From NCBI GenBank assembly GCA_001775055.1, contig MFBU01000005.1, positions 80,492 through 131,923 on the forward strand: a stretch of DNA of 51,432 bases, in the 5' to 3' direction. Made by a program: the position numbers and the translations under genes. Source of the stretch: Candidatus Curtissbacteria bacterium RIFCSPLOWO2_02_41_11 (lineage in GTDB: Bacteria; Patescibacteriota; Microgenomatia; Curtissbacterales; GWA2-41-24). Position 1 is the first letter of the stretch; the number at the start of each line of letters is the position of its first letter. Of the stretch, positions 25,523 to 34,365 are shown piece by piece. The notes beneath the pieces were generated by a model that did no database searches, was not told the origin of the DNA, and saw only the letters and a list, made by a program, of their open reading frames with translations.

Positions 25523-25643
25523 GCGGAAGTTGAGTAGGCCAAGAAGGTCGAGAGGACCGTGAGGGTACGGAGGACCACTTGTAGATTCTCCGATTGATCT
25601 TCACCTTCTGTATCTTCCGAACCATCTTGATCCTCTGAACCAT
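25523..25643. repeat. Inverted 9-mer arrays ahead of the mreB-like gene
   Basis: aagttgagtaggccaagaaggtcgagaggaccgtgagggtacggaggacc / gattctccgattgatcttcaccttctgtatcttccgaaccatcttgatcctctgaacc. Confidence 0.9.
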
Positions 25644-25652
25644 TAATAAGTC

Positions 25653-26669
25653 ATGTTACCCTTTTTCAAAACGAAACGCCTCGGCATTGATCTTGGTACT
25701 GCCAGTTGTCTGGTCTGGTCTTCCGGTGAAGGCGTGGTTCTAAACGAGCCGAGCGTGGTTGCGGTTGATAGCATTTCCGGTAAAGTAATGGCCGTTGGCA
25801 GTCAGGCCGCTGAAATGCTAGGCCGAACCGTTGGTAATTTAGTTGCCCAGAGGCCGCTTCGCGACGGTGTGGTTGCCGACTTTTTGGTGGCTGAGAGTAT
25901 GCTTGCCTATTTTTTGGATAAGGTATTGGGTTCCTCGCGCCTAGCCCGGCCCGAGGTGATGGTTTGTATTCCCTGGGGAATTACTCAGGTGGAAAGGCGG
26001 GCGGTTCTTGAAGCGGCGCTTTCGGCAGGCGCCAAGGCCGCATATCTGATTGAGCATCCGCTTTCGGCAGCAATCGGCGCCAAACTGCCCATCGAGGCCT
26101 CGGTTGGCAATATGATTGTTGATATCGGCGCCGGCCAAGTGGGCGCGGCAGTGATTTCACTGGGCGGTATTGTGGCGGCAGCTAGCACCAAAAGCGGCGG
26201 CGACAGGCTTGACGAGGCAATCATGACTTATGTCAGGCGCTCTCATAATCTTTTGATTTCGGAGCGCATGGCCCAGGAAATTAAGATTAAAATCGGTTCG
26301 GCTGTTACCACAGGGCCCAGAAAGAGCATTGATGTTAAGGGCCGGGATGCGATTTTGGGTATGCCCAAAACCGTGACTGTCAATTCGGAGGAAGTAGCCG
26401 CAGCAATGGCGCCGGTTTTGGTGCAAATTATCAATTGCATTAAGAGTGTGCTAGAAAAGACCCCGCCGGAACTATCAAGCGACATTATTGATCGGGGAAT
26501 AGTCATGACCGGCGGAACTTCCCAGCTTAGGAATTTAGACCGTTTGATTAGCACTGCGACAGGTTTATCTTGCCATGTAGCCGAGGATCCGGTAAGTTGC
26601 GTGGTTTACGGCACAGGCACAGCACTGGAGAATATCGAGCATTGGAAAAAGGTAGTTAGTGTGAGGTAG
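25653..26669 (+). CDS. mreB: MreB/Mbl-like rod-shape actin homolog
   Basis: RLGIDLGTASCLVW, VLNEPSVVAVD, RPLRDGVVADF, MIVDIGAGQ, IVMTGGTSQLRNLDRLIS. Confidence 0.92.
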   Translation: MLPFFKTKRLGIDLGTASCLVWSSGEGVVLNEPSVVAVDSISGKVMAVGSQAAEMLGRTVGNLVAQRPLRDGVVADFLVAESMLAYFLDKVLGSSRLARPEVMVCIPWGITQVERRAVLEAALSAGAKAAYLIEHPLSAAIGAKLPIEASVGNMIVDIGAGQVGAAVISLGGIVAAASTKSGGDRLDEAIMTYVRRSHNLLISERMAQEIKIKIGSAVTTGPRKSIDVKGRDAILGMPKTVTVNSEEVAAAMAPVLVQIINCIKSVLEKTPPELSSDIIDRGIVMTGGTSQLRNLDRLISTATGLSCHVAEDPVSCVVYGTGTALENIEHWKKVVSVR

Positions 26670-26671
26670 CG

Positions 26672-26752
26672 ACTAGTTGCTAGTGGCTAGCGTCTAGATT
26701 AGATCATTTTCCCTGCTTATTGACTAGCCCCTAGACTCTAACTAAACTAGAC
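26672..26752. repeat. Inverted 7-mer arrays (CTAG-containing units)
   Basis: gactagttgctagtggctagcgtctag ... ttgactagcccctagactctaactaaactagaccc. Confidence 0.85.
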
Positions 26753-26755
26753 CCT

Positions 26756-28198
26756 ATGCTGATTGGTTTTGATGCTTCGCGGGCATTTGCTAGCGAGGCT
26801 ACAGGTACGGAGAATTATTCGCTGAACCTTTTGCGCTCTTTGGCTAAAATTGATCGCAAGAATAGGTACCGAGTGTACTTAAGGGAAGGTTCGATGGGTC
26901 CTGTCAGCAGTTTCCTTCCCATCAGTGCTCAGTCTTCTTTCACATCCCAACCTTCTCAATCTTCCAAACCTGAAGCCTTGCGCGCTGTCGGGAGCCCTTC
27001 CTCTGCTGCCACCCATCGAACAGAGTGGCCTCCTAATTTCGAGTTCAAGGTGGTTCGACCGTATCGTCTCTGGACGCAGCTTGGTTTAGCCTTGGAAACG
27101 TGGCGAAATCCGGTGGATATTCTATTCGTGCCTGCGCACACACTGCCGGTTTTGAGGAGAAGGAATTGGGAAGTGGGATATAGAGATAATCTAACTTCTC
27201 ATATCAAAAATCTAGCTTCTCACTTCTCACCTCTCACTTCTAAACGTACAAAGTACGTTGTTACCATCCACGACCTCGGTGTAGAATACCTGCCTGGTTA
27301 TCATCAGTTCCCCCAGCGATATTATTTGGATTTGGCTAGCCGTTATGCAGCAAAGCGAGCTGACGCCGTCATTGCCGTTTCGAAAGCCACCAAGCGTGAT
27401 TTGATCAAACAATACGCAATTGCTACAAAAAAGATCTTTGTAGTGCCAGAGGGGGTGGATAGGCGGCTTTTTAGGCCGAGTTCAAAGTCGGAAGTTCAAA
27501 GTGTAAAGTCGAAATTTAAAATTAAGGAACCTTATATTCTGTTTGTAGGGACGGTGCAGCCGAGGAAGAACTTAGAGATGTTGATAAAGGCTTTCAGCCT
27601 TTTAGTTGGTAGTAGGAACAAAACTACAAACTACGTACTACAAACTACAAACTTACTTATCGCCGGCAAGCTTGGTTGGGATTATCAAGAAATTTTGGAG
27701 GCACCTAAAAAATTTGGGGTGGAGGATAGGGTTAAGTTTTTAGGGTATGTTGCGCGGGAAGATTTGCCGTCTCTTTACTCGGGTGCGACAGTTTTGGCGG
27801 CTCCTAGCTTATTTGAGGGGTTTGATCTACCTATTTTAGAGGCACTATCCTGTGGTTGTAGGGTGGTAGCCAGTGATATACCACCTCACAGAGAGATCTA
27901 TAGGAAAATTTTCCATTTTCCAGGTTCCATTTTCCATTTATCTAAAAATTTCCCAATTGAAGAATCGAAAATCAATGGCAAATGGCAAATGGAATATGGC
28001 AAATCGAGGTTTAACGAGGCTATGACTTTGGTAAAACCAAATGATATTAAACTTTGGTCCCATGTTTTATATCAATATATATCACAATATGAGATAAGTA
28101 AACCTTTCACATCTTTTCAAAAACAGTTAGCCTCTAAATTCTCGTGGGAAGAGGCTGTCAAAAGCACCCTGGCTGTTTTTGAGGGACTTTTGAGTTAG
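26756..28198 (+). CDS. Group 1/GT4-type glycosyltransferase with multiple repeat-derived insertions
   Basis: VVTIHDLGVEYLPGY, ADAVIAVSKATKRDLIKQY, PYILFVGTVQPRKNLEMLIKAF, FLGYVAREDLPSLYSGATVLAAPSLFEGFDLPILEALSCGCRVVASD. Confidence 0.92.
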   Translation: MLIGFDASRAFASEATGTENYSLNLLRSLAKIDRKNRYRVYLREGSMGPVSSFLPISAQSSFTSQPSQSSKPEALRAVGSPSSAATHRTEWPPNFEFKVVRPYRLWTQLGLALETWRNPVDILFVPAHTLPVLRRRNWEVGYRDNLTSHIKNLASHFSPLTSKRTKYVVTIHDLGVEYLPGYHQFPQRYYLDLASRYAAKRADAVIAVSKATKRDLIKQYAIATKKIFVVPEGVDRRLFRPSSKSEVQSVKSKFKIKEPYILFVGTVQPRKNLEMLIKAFSLLVGSRNKTTNYVLQTTNLLIAGKLGWDYQEILEAPKKFGVEDRVKFLGYVAREDLPSLYSGATVLAAPSLFEGFDLPILEALSCGCRVVASDIPPHREIYRKIFHFPGSIFHLSKNFPIEESKINGKWQMEYGKSRFNEAMTLVKPNDIKLWSHVLYQYISQYEISKPFTSFQKQLASKFSWEEAVKSTLAVFEGLLS

Positions 28199-28273
28199 AA
28201 TGAAAGAAACAACAGCTTCAAAAGTTCCAAAAAGCTAATTTTTTGAAGGAAAATTGAGGCTGGGAGGCGATAA

Positions 28274-29068
28274 ATGGTCCTAAAACGGTCGAAAAACAAT
28301 AATCAGGTACCCAAAATTGACATTTTGGGTGTAAAAATAGACGATATTTCACAAAACCTGGCGGTTCAAAAGGTGTTGGAACTGGCAAAAGATAACAAAA
28401 AAAGCCATTATGTGGTTACGGTTAACAGTGAATTTGTAATGCTGGCTCGCAAAAATCGCCAGTTTTTGAAGATTTTAAATGAAGCTGATCTAGCTTTAGC
28501 CGACGGTGCGGGTGTTGTCTTTTCGAAGCTGATTTTTGGGGGTAAAGTCCGAGATCGTATAACAGGCGTTAATTTAATCGAAAAAATATGTCAAAAAAGT
28601 GCAATTCGGGCTATCAGAATAGGATTTTTGGGTGGTTTTGGCAACGTAGCAGCTATGGTTGCAAAGCGCCAAAAATCAACTAATCCTAATCTTAAAGTTG
28701 TTTTTGCCCAATCTGGAGATCCATCTATAGGCTATGATTTGAGGCTAAAAAGACAACTTTTGCAGTTAGGACGCATTGATGTACTTTTTGTTGCCTATGG
28801 CATGGGTCGGCAGGAATTTTGGGTAGAAAGAAACAAGGATGATCTTAATATCGGCGTTTTTATCGGGGTCGGAGGAGCATTTGACTATCTTTCCATGGTG
28901 AAAAAAAGGGCACCGGAATTTTTGCAGAATTGGGGGATGGAGTGGTTTTGGCGGCTTTTAATGGAACCGACAAGAATTTGGCGGATGAGAGTTTTACCGG
29001 CGTTTTTAATTTTAATTCTTTGGTTTTGGACGATTAAAATTTTAAAGTTGTATAAACCCTATAAATAA
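28274..29068 (+). CDS. WecG/TagA/CpsF family glycosyltransferase
   Basis: YVVTVNSEFVMLARKNRQFLKILNEADLALADGAGVVFSKLIFGG, RITGVNLIEKI, VAYGMGRQEFWVERN, GVGGAFDYLSMVKKRAPEFLQNWGMEWFWRLLMEPTR. Confidence 0.92.
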   Translation: MVLKRSKNNNQVPKIDILGVKIDDISQNLAVQKVLELAKDNKKSHYVVTVNSEFVMLARKNRQFLKILNEADLALADGAGVVFSKLIFGGKVRDRITGVNLIEKICQKSAIRAIRIGFLGGFGNVAAMVAKRQKSTNPNLKVVFAQSGDPSIGYDLRLKRQLLQLGRIDVLFVAYGMGRQEFWVERNKDDLNIGVFIGVGGAFDYLSMVKKRAPEFLQNWGMEWFWRLLMEPTRIWRMRVLPAFLILILWFWTIKILKLYKPYK

Positions 29069-29565
29069 GACATAAATTTTGTTAATTTAGTAACTATAAG
29101 TTTTAGACAAATTGACGGTTATGAATCAATCATAAAAATCTTAAAATTGACGATGACTTGTAAGAATAATTATTGAACATTTCAACTGCTTTGTATTTTT
29201 TTAAGGAACGAGACAGAAACTAAAATTTCTACGCACTGTATATAATTCAGGTCTAAAGTAATATATTTACTCAATAGACTGCTAAAGGACAGTTATCAAG
29301 TTAATATTATAAGTATTATAGTATCAATGATATAAAGCAATTCCAAAAACTATTTAGTTTTTGCTTATTTATAAGTCAACAAGATTATTAGGGAAACTGT
29401 TTATAAATTTAATTTTTTAAACTTGTAATTTTTTATTAGAGGTTCCAATTAGTGTCAAATGGATTAGTTTGATCTATTATGTTCACATTTCTAGTTTTTA
29501 GGTCTATGTTTGTAAATATATTTTTAGTAAACTTAAAATAGAATTATCAAGAATAATTTTCACTT

Positions 29566-30444
29566 ATGGCCAAATTTGTTCCGGATATAACTACCAATCG
29601 TTGGATTATTATTGCCGAAGGCAGATCTAAGCGACCGAAAGATCTCGGTAAGCCAGAGCAGGCCGGGGTTAATAAGTTTTGTGTTTTTTGTCCGGGCTAT
29701 GAAAAGCTTTCGGGCACGGAAGTCTATCGTATTGGTCCGGGTGAGCCTAATTCATCCGGTTGGCAGGTTCGGGTAATTAGCAACAAATACCCGATTACCG
29801 ACTTTCATGAGGTGATTATCCACTCTCCGGATGACGCGAAAGATATTGACAGCCTTCCTTTGAATCAGGTTCACAAGATTCTTTTGACTTTTCGCGACCG
29901 CTATAACTTCCATGCCAAAAACGGCCATGTTTTGATCTTTAATAATGTTGGTGAGGCGGCCGGAGCCTCAATTCGGCATCCTCATTCCCAGCTGGTGGTA
30001 ATCCCCAAGCAGATTAATCTTGACGCTTTGGCGTTTGAACCCATTCTCAATGTAGTCGTTGATAACCAGCGCTTTGTTGTCTTTTGCCCTGATTTTTCGC
30101 AGTGGCCTTTTGAGGTTTGGATTGCCCCAAAGATCCGTAACCAGTATTTTGGCCAGATTACGGCGGAGGCCATTAGTGATTTGGCGGCGGTTTTGCAGGA
30201 TACCTTAAAAAGGTTAATTTCCCATTTAACAGCCGGCGAGCATTTTCATCCGGGCGTGCCAATGGTGAGCTTTAAAGACGGACCGGCGTACAATTTTTAT
30301 ATTCATCATGGGCAGGACTGGTATATTAGGATTATCCCGAGATTAGTTCACCGGGCAGGACTGGAACTTGGGACCGGACTTTCGGTCAATATTATTGACC
30401 CTACGGACGCTGCCGAGATCCTAAGACAGGAAGTGAAAGTTTGA
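29566..30444 (+). CDS. galT: Galactose-1-phosphate uridylyltransferase family (HIT-like)
   Basis: CVFCPGYE zinc-binding region, VISNKYP, IFNNVGEAAGASIRHPHSQLVVIP (HPHxQ). Confidence 0.85.
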   Translation: MAKFVPDITTNRWIIIAEGRSKRPKDLGKPEQAGVNKFCVFCPGYEKLSGTEVYRIGPGEPNSSGWQVRVISNKYPITDFHEVIIHSPDDAKDIDSLPLNQVHKILLTFRDRYNFHAKNGHVLIFNNVGEAAGASIRHPHSQLVVIPKQINLDALAFEPILNVVVDNQRFVVFCPDFSQWPFEVWIAPKIRNQYFGQITAEAISDLAAVLQDTLKRLISHLTAGEHFHPGVPMVSFKDGPAYNFYIHHGQDWYIRIIPRLVHRAGLELGTGLSVNIIDPTDAAEILRQEVKV

Positions 30445-30684
30445 TTTCCCTTTTGGTCGCGCAGATTGCTGCCATCAAAAAACGCTCGGTCCACCGTTAT
30501 TTAAGTTCGATTTATTGAATCCGCCTCGCTCATGCCTCCGTCCCGCACTAACTTTTAAGGAAGTTCGGTGTTTTAATTTGAGCGGGACTTCGTCATGTTT
30601 TTGATTGTCAGCAATCATGCGCTCAAGAAAAAATTTGTGATAGGGAGATTATTGGAGCCTGTGGTATTCTCGTGAGCTGGCTCT

Positions 30685-30745
30685 GTCATGTTTTGATGAC
30701 TTCAGACTAACTTATATACGCCTTGCCCCACCCCTCGCGGAGTTT
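30685..30745. repeat. ~60-bp direct repeat, copy 1 (flanks the ART-like gene)
   Basis: gtcatgttttgatgacttcagactaacttatatacgccttgccccacccctcgcggagttt. Confidence 0.92.
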
Positions 30746-30763
30746 ACATCGGATCAAGGATTG

Positions 30764-31267
30764 TTAGGCTGTTTCGGCTACAACCGTACGGAGGTCAACC
30801 ACTTCCATTAAATTTGGGTTACCCCGATAAATGATGCCATCATAACCGGCTTTTTGGGCACGCCCAGCAATAATGGCTTCGGCTTCCCGAAACTTTGCAA
30901 GATTATGCAGATATCGATGAGCCGTGTTCATGTCCCGGTCGGTACCATCGGTGCGTAAGGCATTGACCGCACCTTCATGGGAGGTGACACAAAGCGGATT
31001 TTGAAACTCGACTCTTACTGCACTAACGCGAGCCCCCTTTTTCCTTCTGCCGTAATCCGATGCCAGAAGAGGAGAAGTAGTTAAAGACAAACCTGTCTTT
31101 TTCTCCAATCCAGGTTCATCACCACTACCCCTTATTAGAGTCCCAGTAAAAGCTTGACCGGTCTTTAAGTTTAATAGTCTTGATTCAGTTTCCTTTAATT
31201 CTGATGCCGTGGGAATTGACCATTGTTCGTCGACTGAAGCAGTGGCGGTTTCTTGGAACTCAGCCAT
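30764..31267 (-). CDS. ADP-ribosyltransferase-like (ART-fold) protein, tentative
   Basis: FTGTLIRGSGDEPGLEKKTGLSLTTSPLLASDYG...RVSAVRVEFQNPLCV...KAGYDGIIYRGNPNLMEVVDL; start MAEFQ at 31267 more likely than 31354, which lies inside the repeat. Confidence 0.5.
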   Translation of the reverse strand: MAEFQETATASVDEQWSIPTASELKETESRLLNLKTGQAFTGTLIRGSGDEPGLEKKTGLSLTTSPLLASDYGRRKKGARVSAVRVEFQNPLCVTSHEGAVNALRTDGTDRDMNTAHRYLHNLAKFREAEAIIAGRAQKAGYDGIIYRGNPNLMEVVDLRTVVAETA

Positions 31268-31349
31268 GACAATTTTATTTTGGCATTTTGGCAAACACAG
31301 ATGCAAATTTCGTTTTCCATTGACGCCGTGCATTCTTTTAGTTGACTTC

Positions 31350-31406
31350 GTCATGTTTTGATGACTTCAGACTAACTTATATATGCCGGCCACCCTCGCG
31401 GAGTTT
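31350..31406. repeat. ~60-bp direct repeat, copy 2
   Basis: gtcatgttttgatgacttcagactaacttatatatgccggccaccctcgcggagttt; first 34 bp identical to copy 1. Confidence 0.92.
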
Positions 31407-31447
31407 CCCTTTGGCCAGCAGCAGTTGTTTTGTGTTAAATTAAGCAT

Positions 31448-32836
31448 ATGCGAGTCAACGAGGCTATTTTTCGTGACTATGACATCCGGGGAATAGTCGG
31501 ACAGGACATTGACGAGGAGTTTGCCAGGGTTTTTGGGCAGGCTCTTGGTACTTATTTAGTTAAAAAGGGCACCAGAAGCGCTTTGGTGGGCTATGATGCC
31601 AGGGAAACGAGCCTTTCTTACTACGGGGCATCTGTTGAGGGAATTTTATCCACAGGTGTCGATGTTATCGAAATCGGCATGGTCACTTCACCGATGTTGT
31701 ACTGGGCGCGCAAGTTCTATCAAATTGACGGGGGCTTGATTATCACCGCTTCTCACAATCCGCCAGAGTTTAATGGTTTTAAACCAGTGGCGGGCGACGG
31801 TGCACTATTTGGTGAAGAAATTCAAAAATTAAAAGAACTTATGATTTCCGAGGATTTTGCAAAAGGAGCAGGAAAATCTCGTAAGCTAGATATTTTTGGC
31901 GAATATAAAAACGATATTGTTGCCAGGGTCAAACTAGCTAGGAGACTAAAAGTAATAGTTGACTGCGGCAATTCTACAGGTGGACCTTATGCTCCCAAGG
32001 TGATTGAGGCAATCGGTGCAGATGTCGAAGAATTGTTTTGCGATATTGATTTTTCCCAGCCAAACCACCCGCCAAATCCACAGGATCCGCGTGCCTATCC
32101 ACAAATAGTCGAAAAGATCAAAAACGGCAAGTATGACGTAGGTTTGGTTTTCGATGGTGATGCTGACAGGCTTGGAGTGGTTGACAATCGGGGCAATATC
32201 GTCTGGGGAGATCAGATTACGGCGCTTTGTGCCAGGCGGATTCTCAAAGATAAACCGGGAGTGTTAATCTTGTTTGAGCTTCAATGCTCAAAAAGTGCAA
32301 CCGATGACGTGGTAAACCATGGTGGTAAGGTTAAATTGATACGGGTCGGCCATTCTTATATCGAAGATGCTTTGCGAGAGGAAAAGGCCGAGCTTGCGGG
32401 AGAGATATCCGGCCATATCTTCTTTGCAGATAGATGGTATACGTTTGATGATGCCATATATGCAGCATGCAGGTTTTTGGAATTTGTTGCTTCGCAAGAT
32501 AAAAGTGTAGAAGAATTAGTAAATAGCCTTCCGGAGTATGTGTCCTCGCCGCTGACCAGAATTTTTGCACCCGACGAGCGCAAATTTAAGATTGTTGGTG
32601 AATTGAAGAGATATTTTGAGAACAAAGGATACAAGATACGAACAATCGACGGAGTTAGAGTTGAATGGGATGACGGCTGGGCGGTTATTCGGGCATCCAA
32701 CACTCAGCCTCAGCTGACTCTGCGTGCCGAGGCGGTAAGCGAGGCTAGACTTGCGGAAATCAAAAAAATCGTCGAAGAAGCACTGTTACCCTATGAAAAA
32801 GAGGGTGTTAAGCTTGAGTGGGGAAAAGTACACTGA
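31448..32836 (+). CDS. Phosphomannomutase/phosphoglucomutase
   Basis: FRDYDIRGIVGQDI, GGLIITASHNPPEFNGFK, GLVFDGDADRLGVVDNRG, SNTQPQLTLRAEA. Confidence 0.95.
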   Translation: MRVNEAIFRDYDIRGIVGQDIDEEFARVFGQALGTYLVKKGTRSALVGYDARETSLSYYGASVEGILSTGVDVIEIGMVTSPMLYWARKFYQIDGGLIITASHNPPEFNGFKPVAGDGALFGEEIQKLKELMISEDFAKGAGKSRKLDIFGEYKNDIVARVKLARRLKVIVDCGNSTGGPYAPKVIEAIGADVEELFCDIDFSQPNHPPNPQDPRAYPQIVEKIKNGKYDVGLVFDGDADRLGVVDNRGNIVWGDQITALCARRILKDKPGVLILFELQCSKSATDDVVNHGGKVKLIRVGHSYIEDALREEKAELAGEISGHIFFADRWYTFDDAIYAACRFLEFVASQDKSVEELVNSLPEYVSSPLTRIFAPDERKFKIVGELKRYFENKGYKIRTIDGVRVEWDDGWAVIRASNTQPQLTLRAEAVSEARLAEIKKIVEEALLPYEKEGVKLEWGKVH

Positions 32837-32914
32837 GGAACAATTGACACTTGACAACTGACAAGTAACAGTAAGCGCAAATGTCAAATGTAAAATGTCA
32901 ATTGTCAGATGTTT

Positions 32915-33697
32915 CTACTCATTGAGTATTTTAAGTACTTGATTATGCAAAAGGCCGTTGGTGGCGACGGCGTTGCCGGAAGTAAGAGAGAATTTGCCGG
33001 AAAAGTCCGTAAATTTACCACCAGCTTCGGTGACTAAGATAGCAGGTGCAGCAAAATCATGCATTGCTCCGTAGGACTCAAGCATGACATCAGCTTTTCC
33101 TTCTAAGAAAAATTTAAGGTTGAGATTGCCGTAACTTCGGCCAGCTCTGGCAATTGCACAAATTTTGGTGAGCTTACCCATTCTGTCAAACTGGATAAAC
33201 CTTTTGATTGTTCCAAAACAAACATAGGCCTCCTTAAGTTTTTTGGTTTTGGAGACTTGGACCTTTTGATCATTGATAAAAGCTCCTTTGCTTTTCTGAG
33301 CGATCAGTAAATCGCTTGCGACTGGGAAATAGACAACGCCAATTAAAGGATTTTTGTCGCAAAGCACAGCTATGAAGACCGCCCAAAATGGAAAATTACG
33401 GATAAAATCGCGGGTGCCGTCGATAGGGTCGATGACCCATTGGAAGCGGGAGTTGGGATTAACGGGCGGTAATTCTTCGCCGATGATGCCGTGGTCTGGG
33501 AATTTTTTGGTGATGATTTTGCGGATAAGTTTTTCAGCCTCGATATCGGCGCGGGTGACGGGGGAGTTATCCGGTTTGTAGGTGACTTTAGGCTGAGATT
33601 TAAAGTAGCGGTAAGCTAGCTGGCCGGCTTTTTGAGCTGCCTCAATGGCCGTGTTGATCATTTGGGTTAGTATACAAGTTACAAGTGAATTTAACAA
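32915..33697 (-). CDS. Inositol monophosphatase family protein (SuhB/HisN-like)
   Basis: DHGIIGEELPP, WVIDPIDGTRDFIRNFPFWAV, YGAMHDFAAPAILVTEAGGKFTDFSG. Confidence 0.92.
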   Translation of the reverse strand: MLNSLVTCILTQMINTAIEAAQKAGQLAYRYFKSQPKVTYKPDNSPVTRADIEAEKLIRKIITKKFPDHGIIGEELPPVNPNSRFQWVIDPIDGTRDFIRNFPFWAVFIAVLCDKNPLIGVVYFPVASDLLIAQKSKGAFINDQKVQVSKTKKLKEAYVCFGTIKRFIQFDRMGKLTKICAIARAGRSYGNLNLKFFLEGKADVMLESYGAMHDFAAPAILVTEAGGKFTDFSGKFSLTSGNAVATNGLLHNQVLKILNE

Positions 33698-33790
33698 TTA
33701 ACATTTGACATTTAACAATTAACGAGGGATTAGGATAAACTTTGAAGTATGAAGCACGAAATCCGATATCCGATATTTGAAATCTGAAAG

Positions 33791-34006
33791 TTACAGAGTG
33801 GTTTTGGTTTCAGGCGCACCGCTTGGCTGGCCTAATAACCATAACACTGCTTCTTTTTTATAGCGCCTGTCACCGCGGGAATTAATGCGGATTGCCGGCA
33901 GTTTACCGCGTTTACCCCAGCGTTTAATGGTTAAGGGCGCAACTCGTAAGATTTTGGCAACTTCTTTAACGGTTAAAAGATCTGGCCATTCATCGCCGAG
34001 CGACAT
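33791..34006 (-). CDS. MerR/excisionase-type helix-turn-helix protein
   Basis: LLTVKEVAKILRVAPLTIKRWGKRGKLPAIRINSRGDRRYKKEAVLWLL; AAAGGAGG Shine-Dalgarno upstream. Confidence 0.85.
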   Translation of the reverse strand: MSLGDEWPDLLTVKEVAKILRVAPLTIKRWGKRGKLPAIRINSRGDRRYKKEAVLWLLGQPSGAPETKTTL

Positions 34007-34242
34007 TTGAACCTCCTTTGAGATTAGTTGGGTAGTTTGGTAGTTGGGTAGTTTGGTAGTAGTAGTTTTCTATAAAGGAGTTTAACATTCTATAGACTCA
34101 AAGATTCAATTTCGAACTCGACTATATCACGCGGATAAAAAAGAGGTCAAGTAGGCAAAACGCGGAACAATGCTTAAAGACTAAGGACTAAAGCAAGAAT
34201 TTTCTATCTGCTTTAGTCGTTCGTCGTTAGTCGTTTGACAAA

Positions 34243-34305
34243 TTATTTTAGCTCTACTTTTGCCCCTGCTGCCTCTAATTTAGTCTTAGCCTCGTTGGCT
34301 GTTTC
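34243..34305 (-). pseudogene. Detached duplicate of the rplL C-terminus ([20 protein letters not shown])
   Basis: 63 bp, same length as the rplL terminus at 34366-34428, most differences synonymous. Confidence 0.85.
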
Positions 34306-34306
34306 T

Positions 34307-34343
34307 TTTAGGCCCGCAGTCCTGTTAGGACGAGGACCGCAAG
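34307..34343. repeat. Palindromic repeat TTTTAGGCCCGCAGTCCT..AGGACGAGGACCGCAAG (copy 2)
   Basis: Near-identical to 9316-9352. Confidence 0.9.
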
Positions 34344-34365
34344 GAAAATGCGATCGAGATCTTGA

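Noticed and set aside
30764-31354. Insertion sequence or transposase between direct repeats
   Set aside because: The encoded protein shows no transposase/integrase motifs and the flanks are direct, not inverted, repeats.
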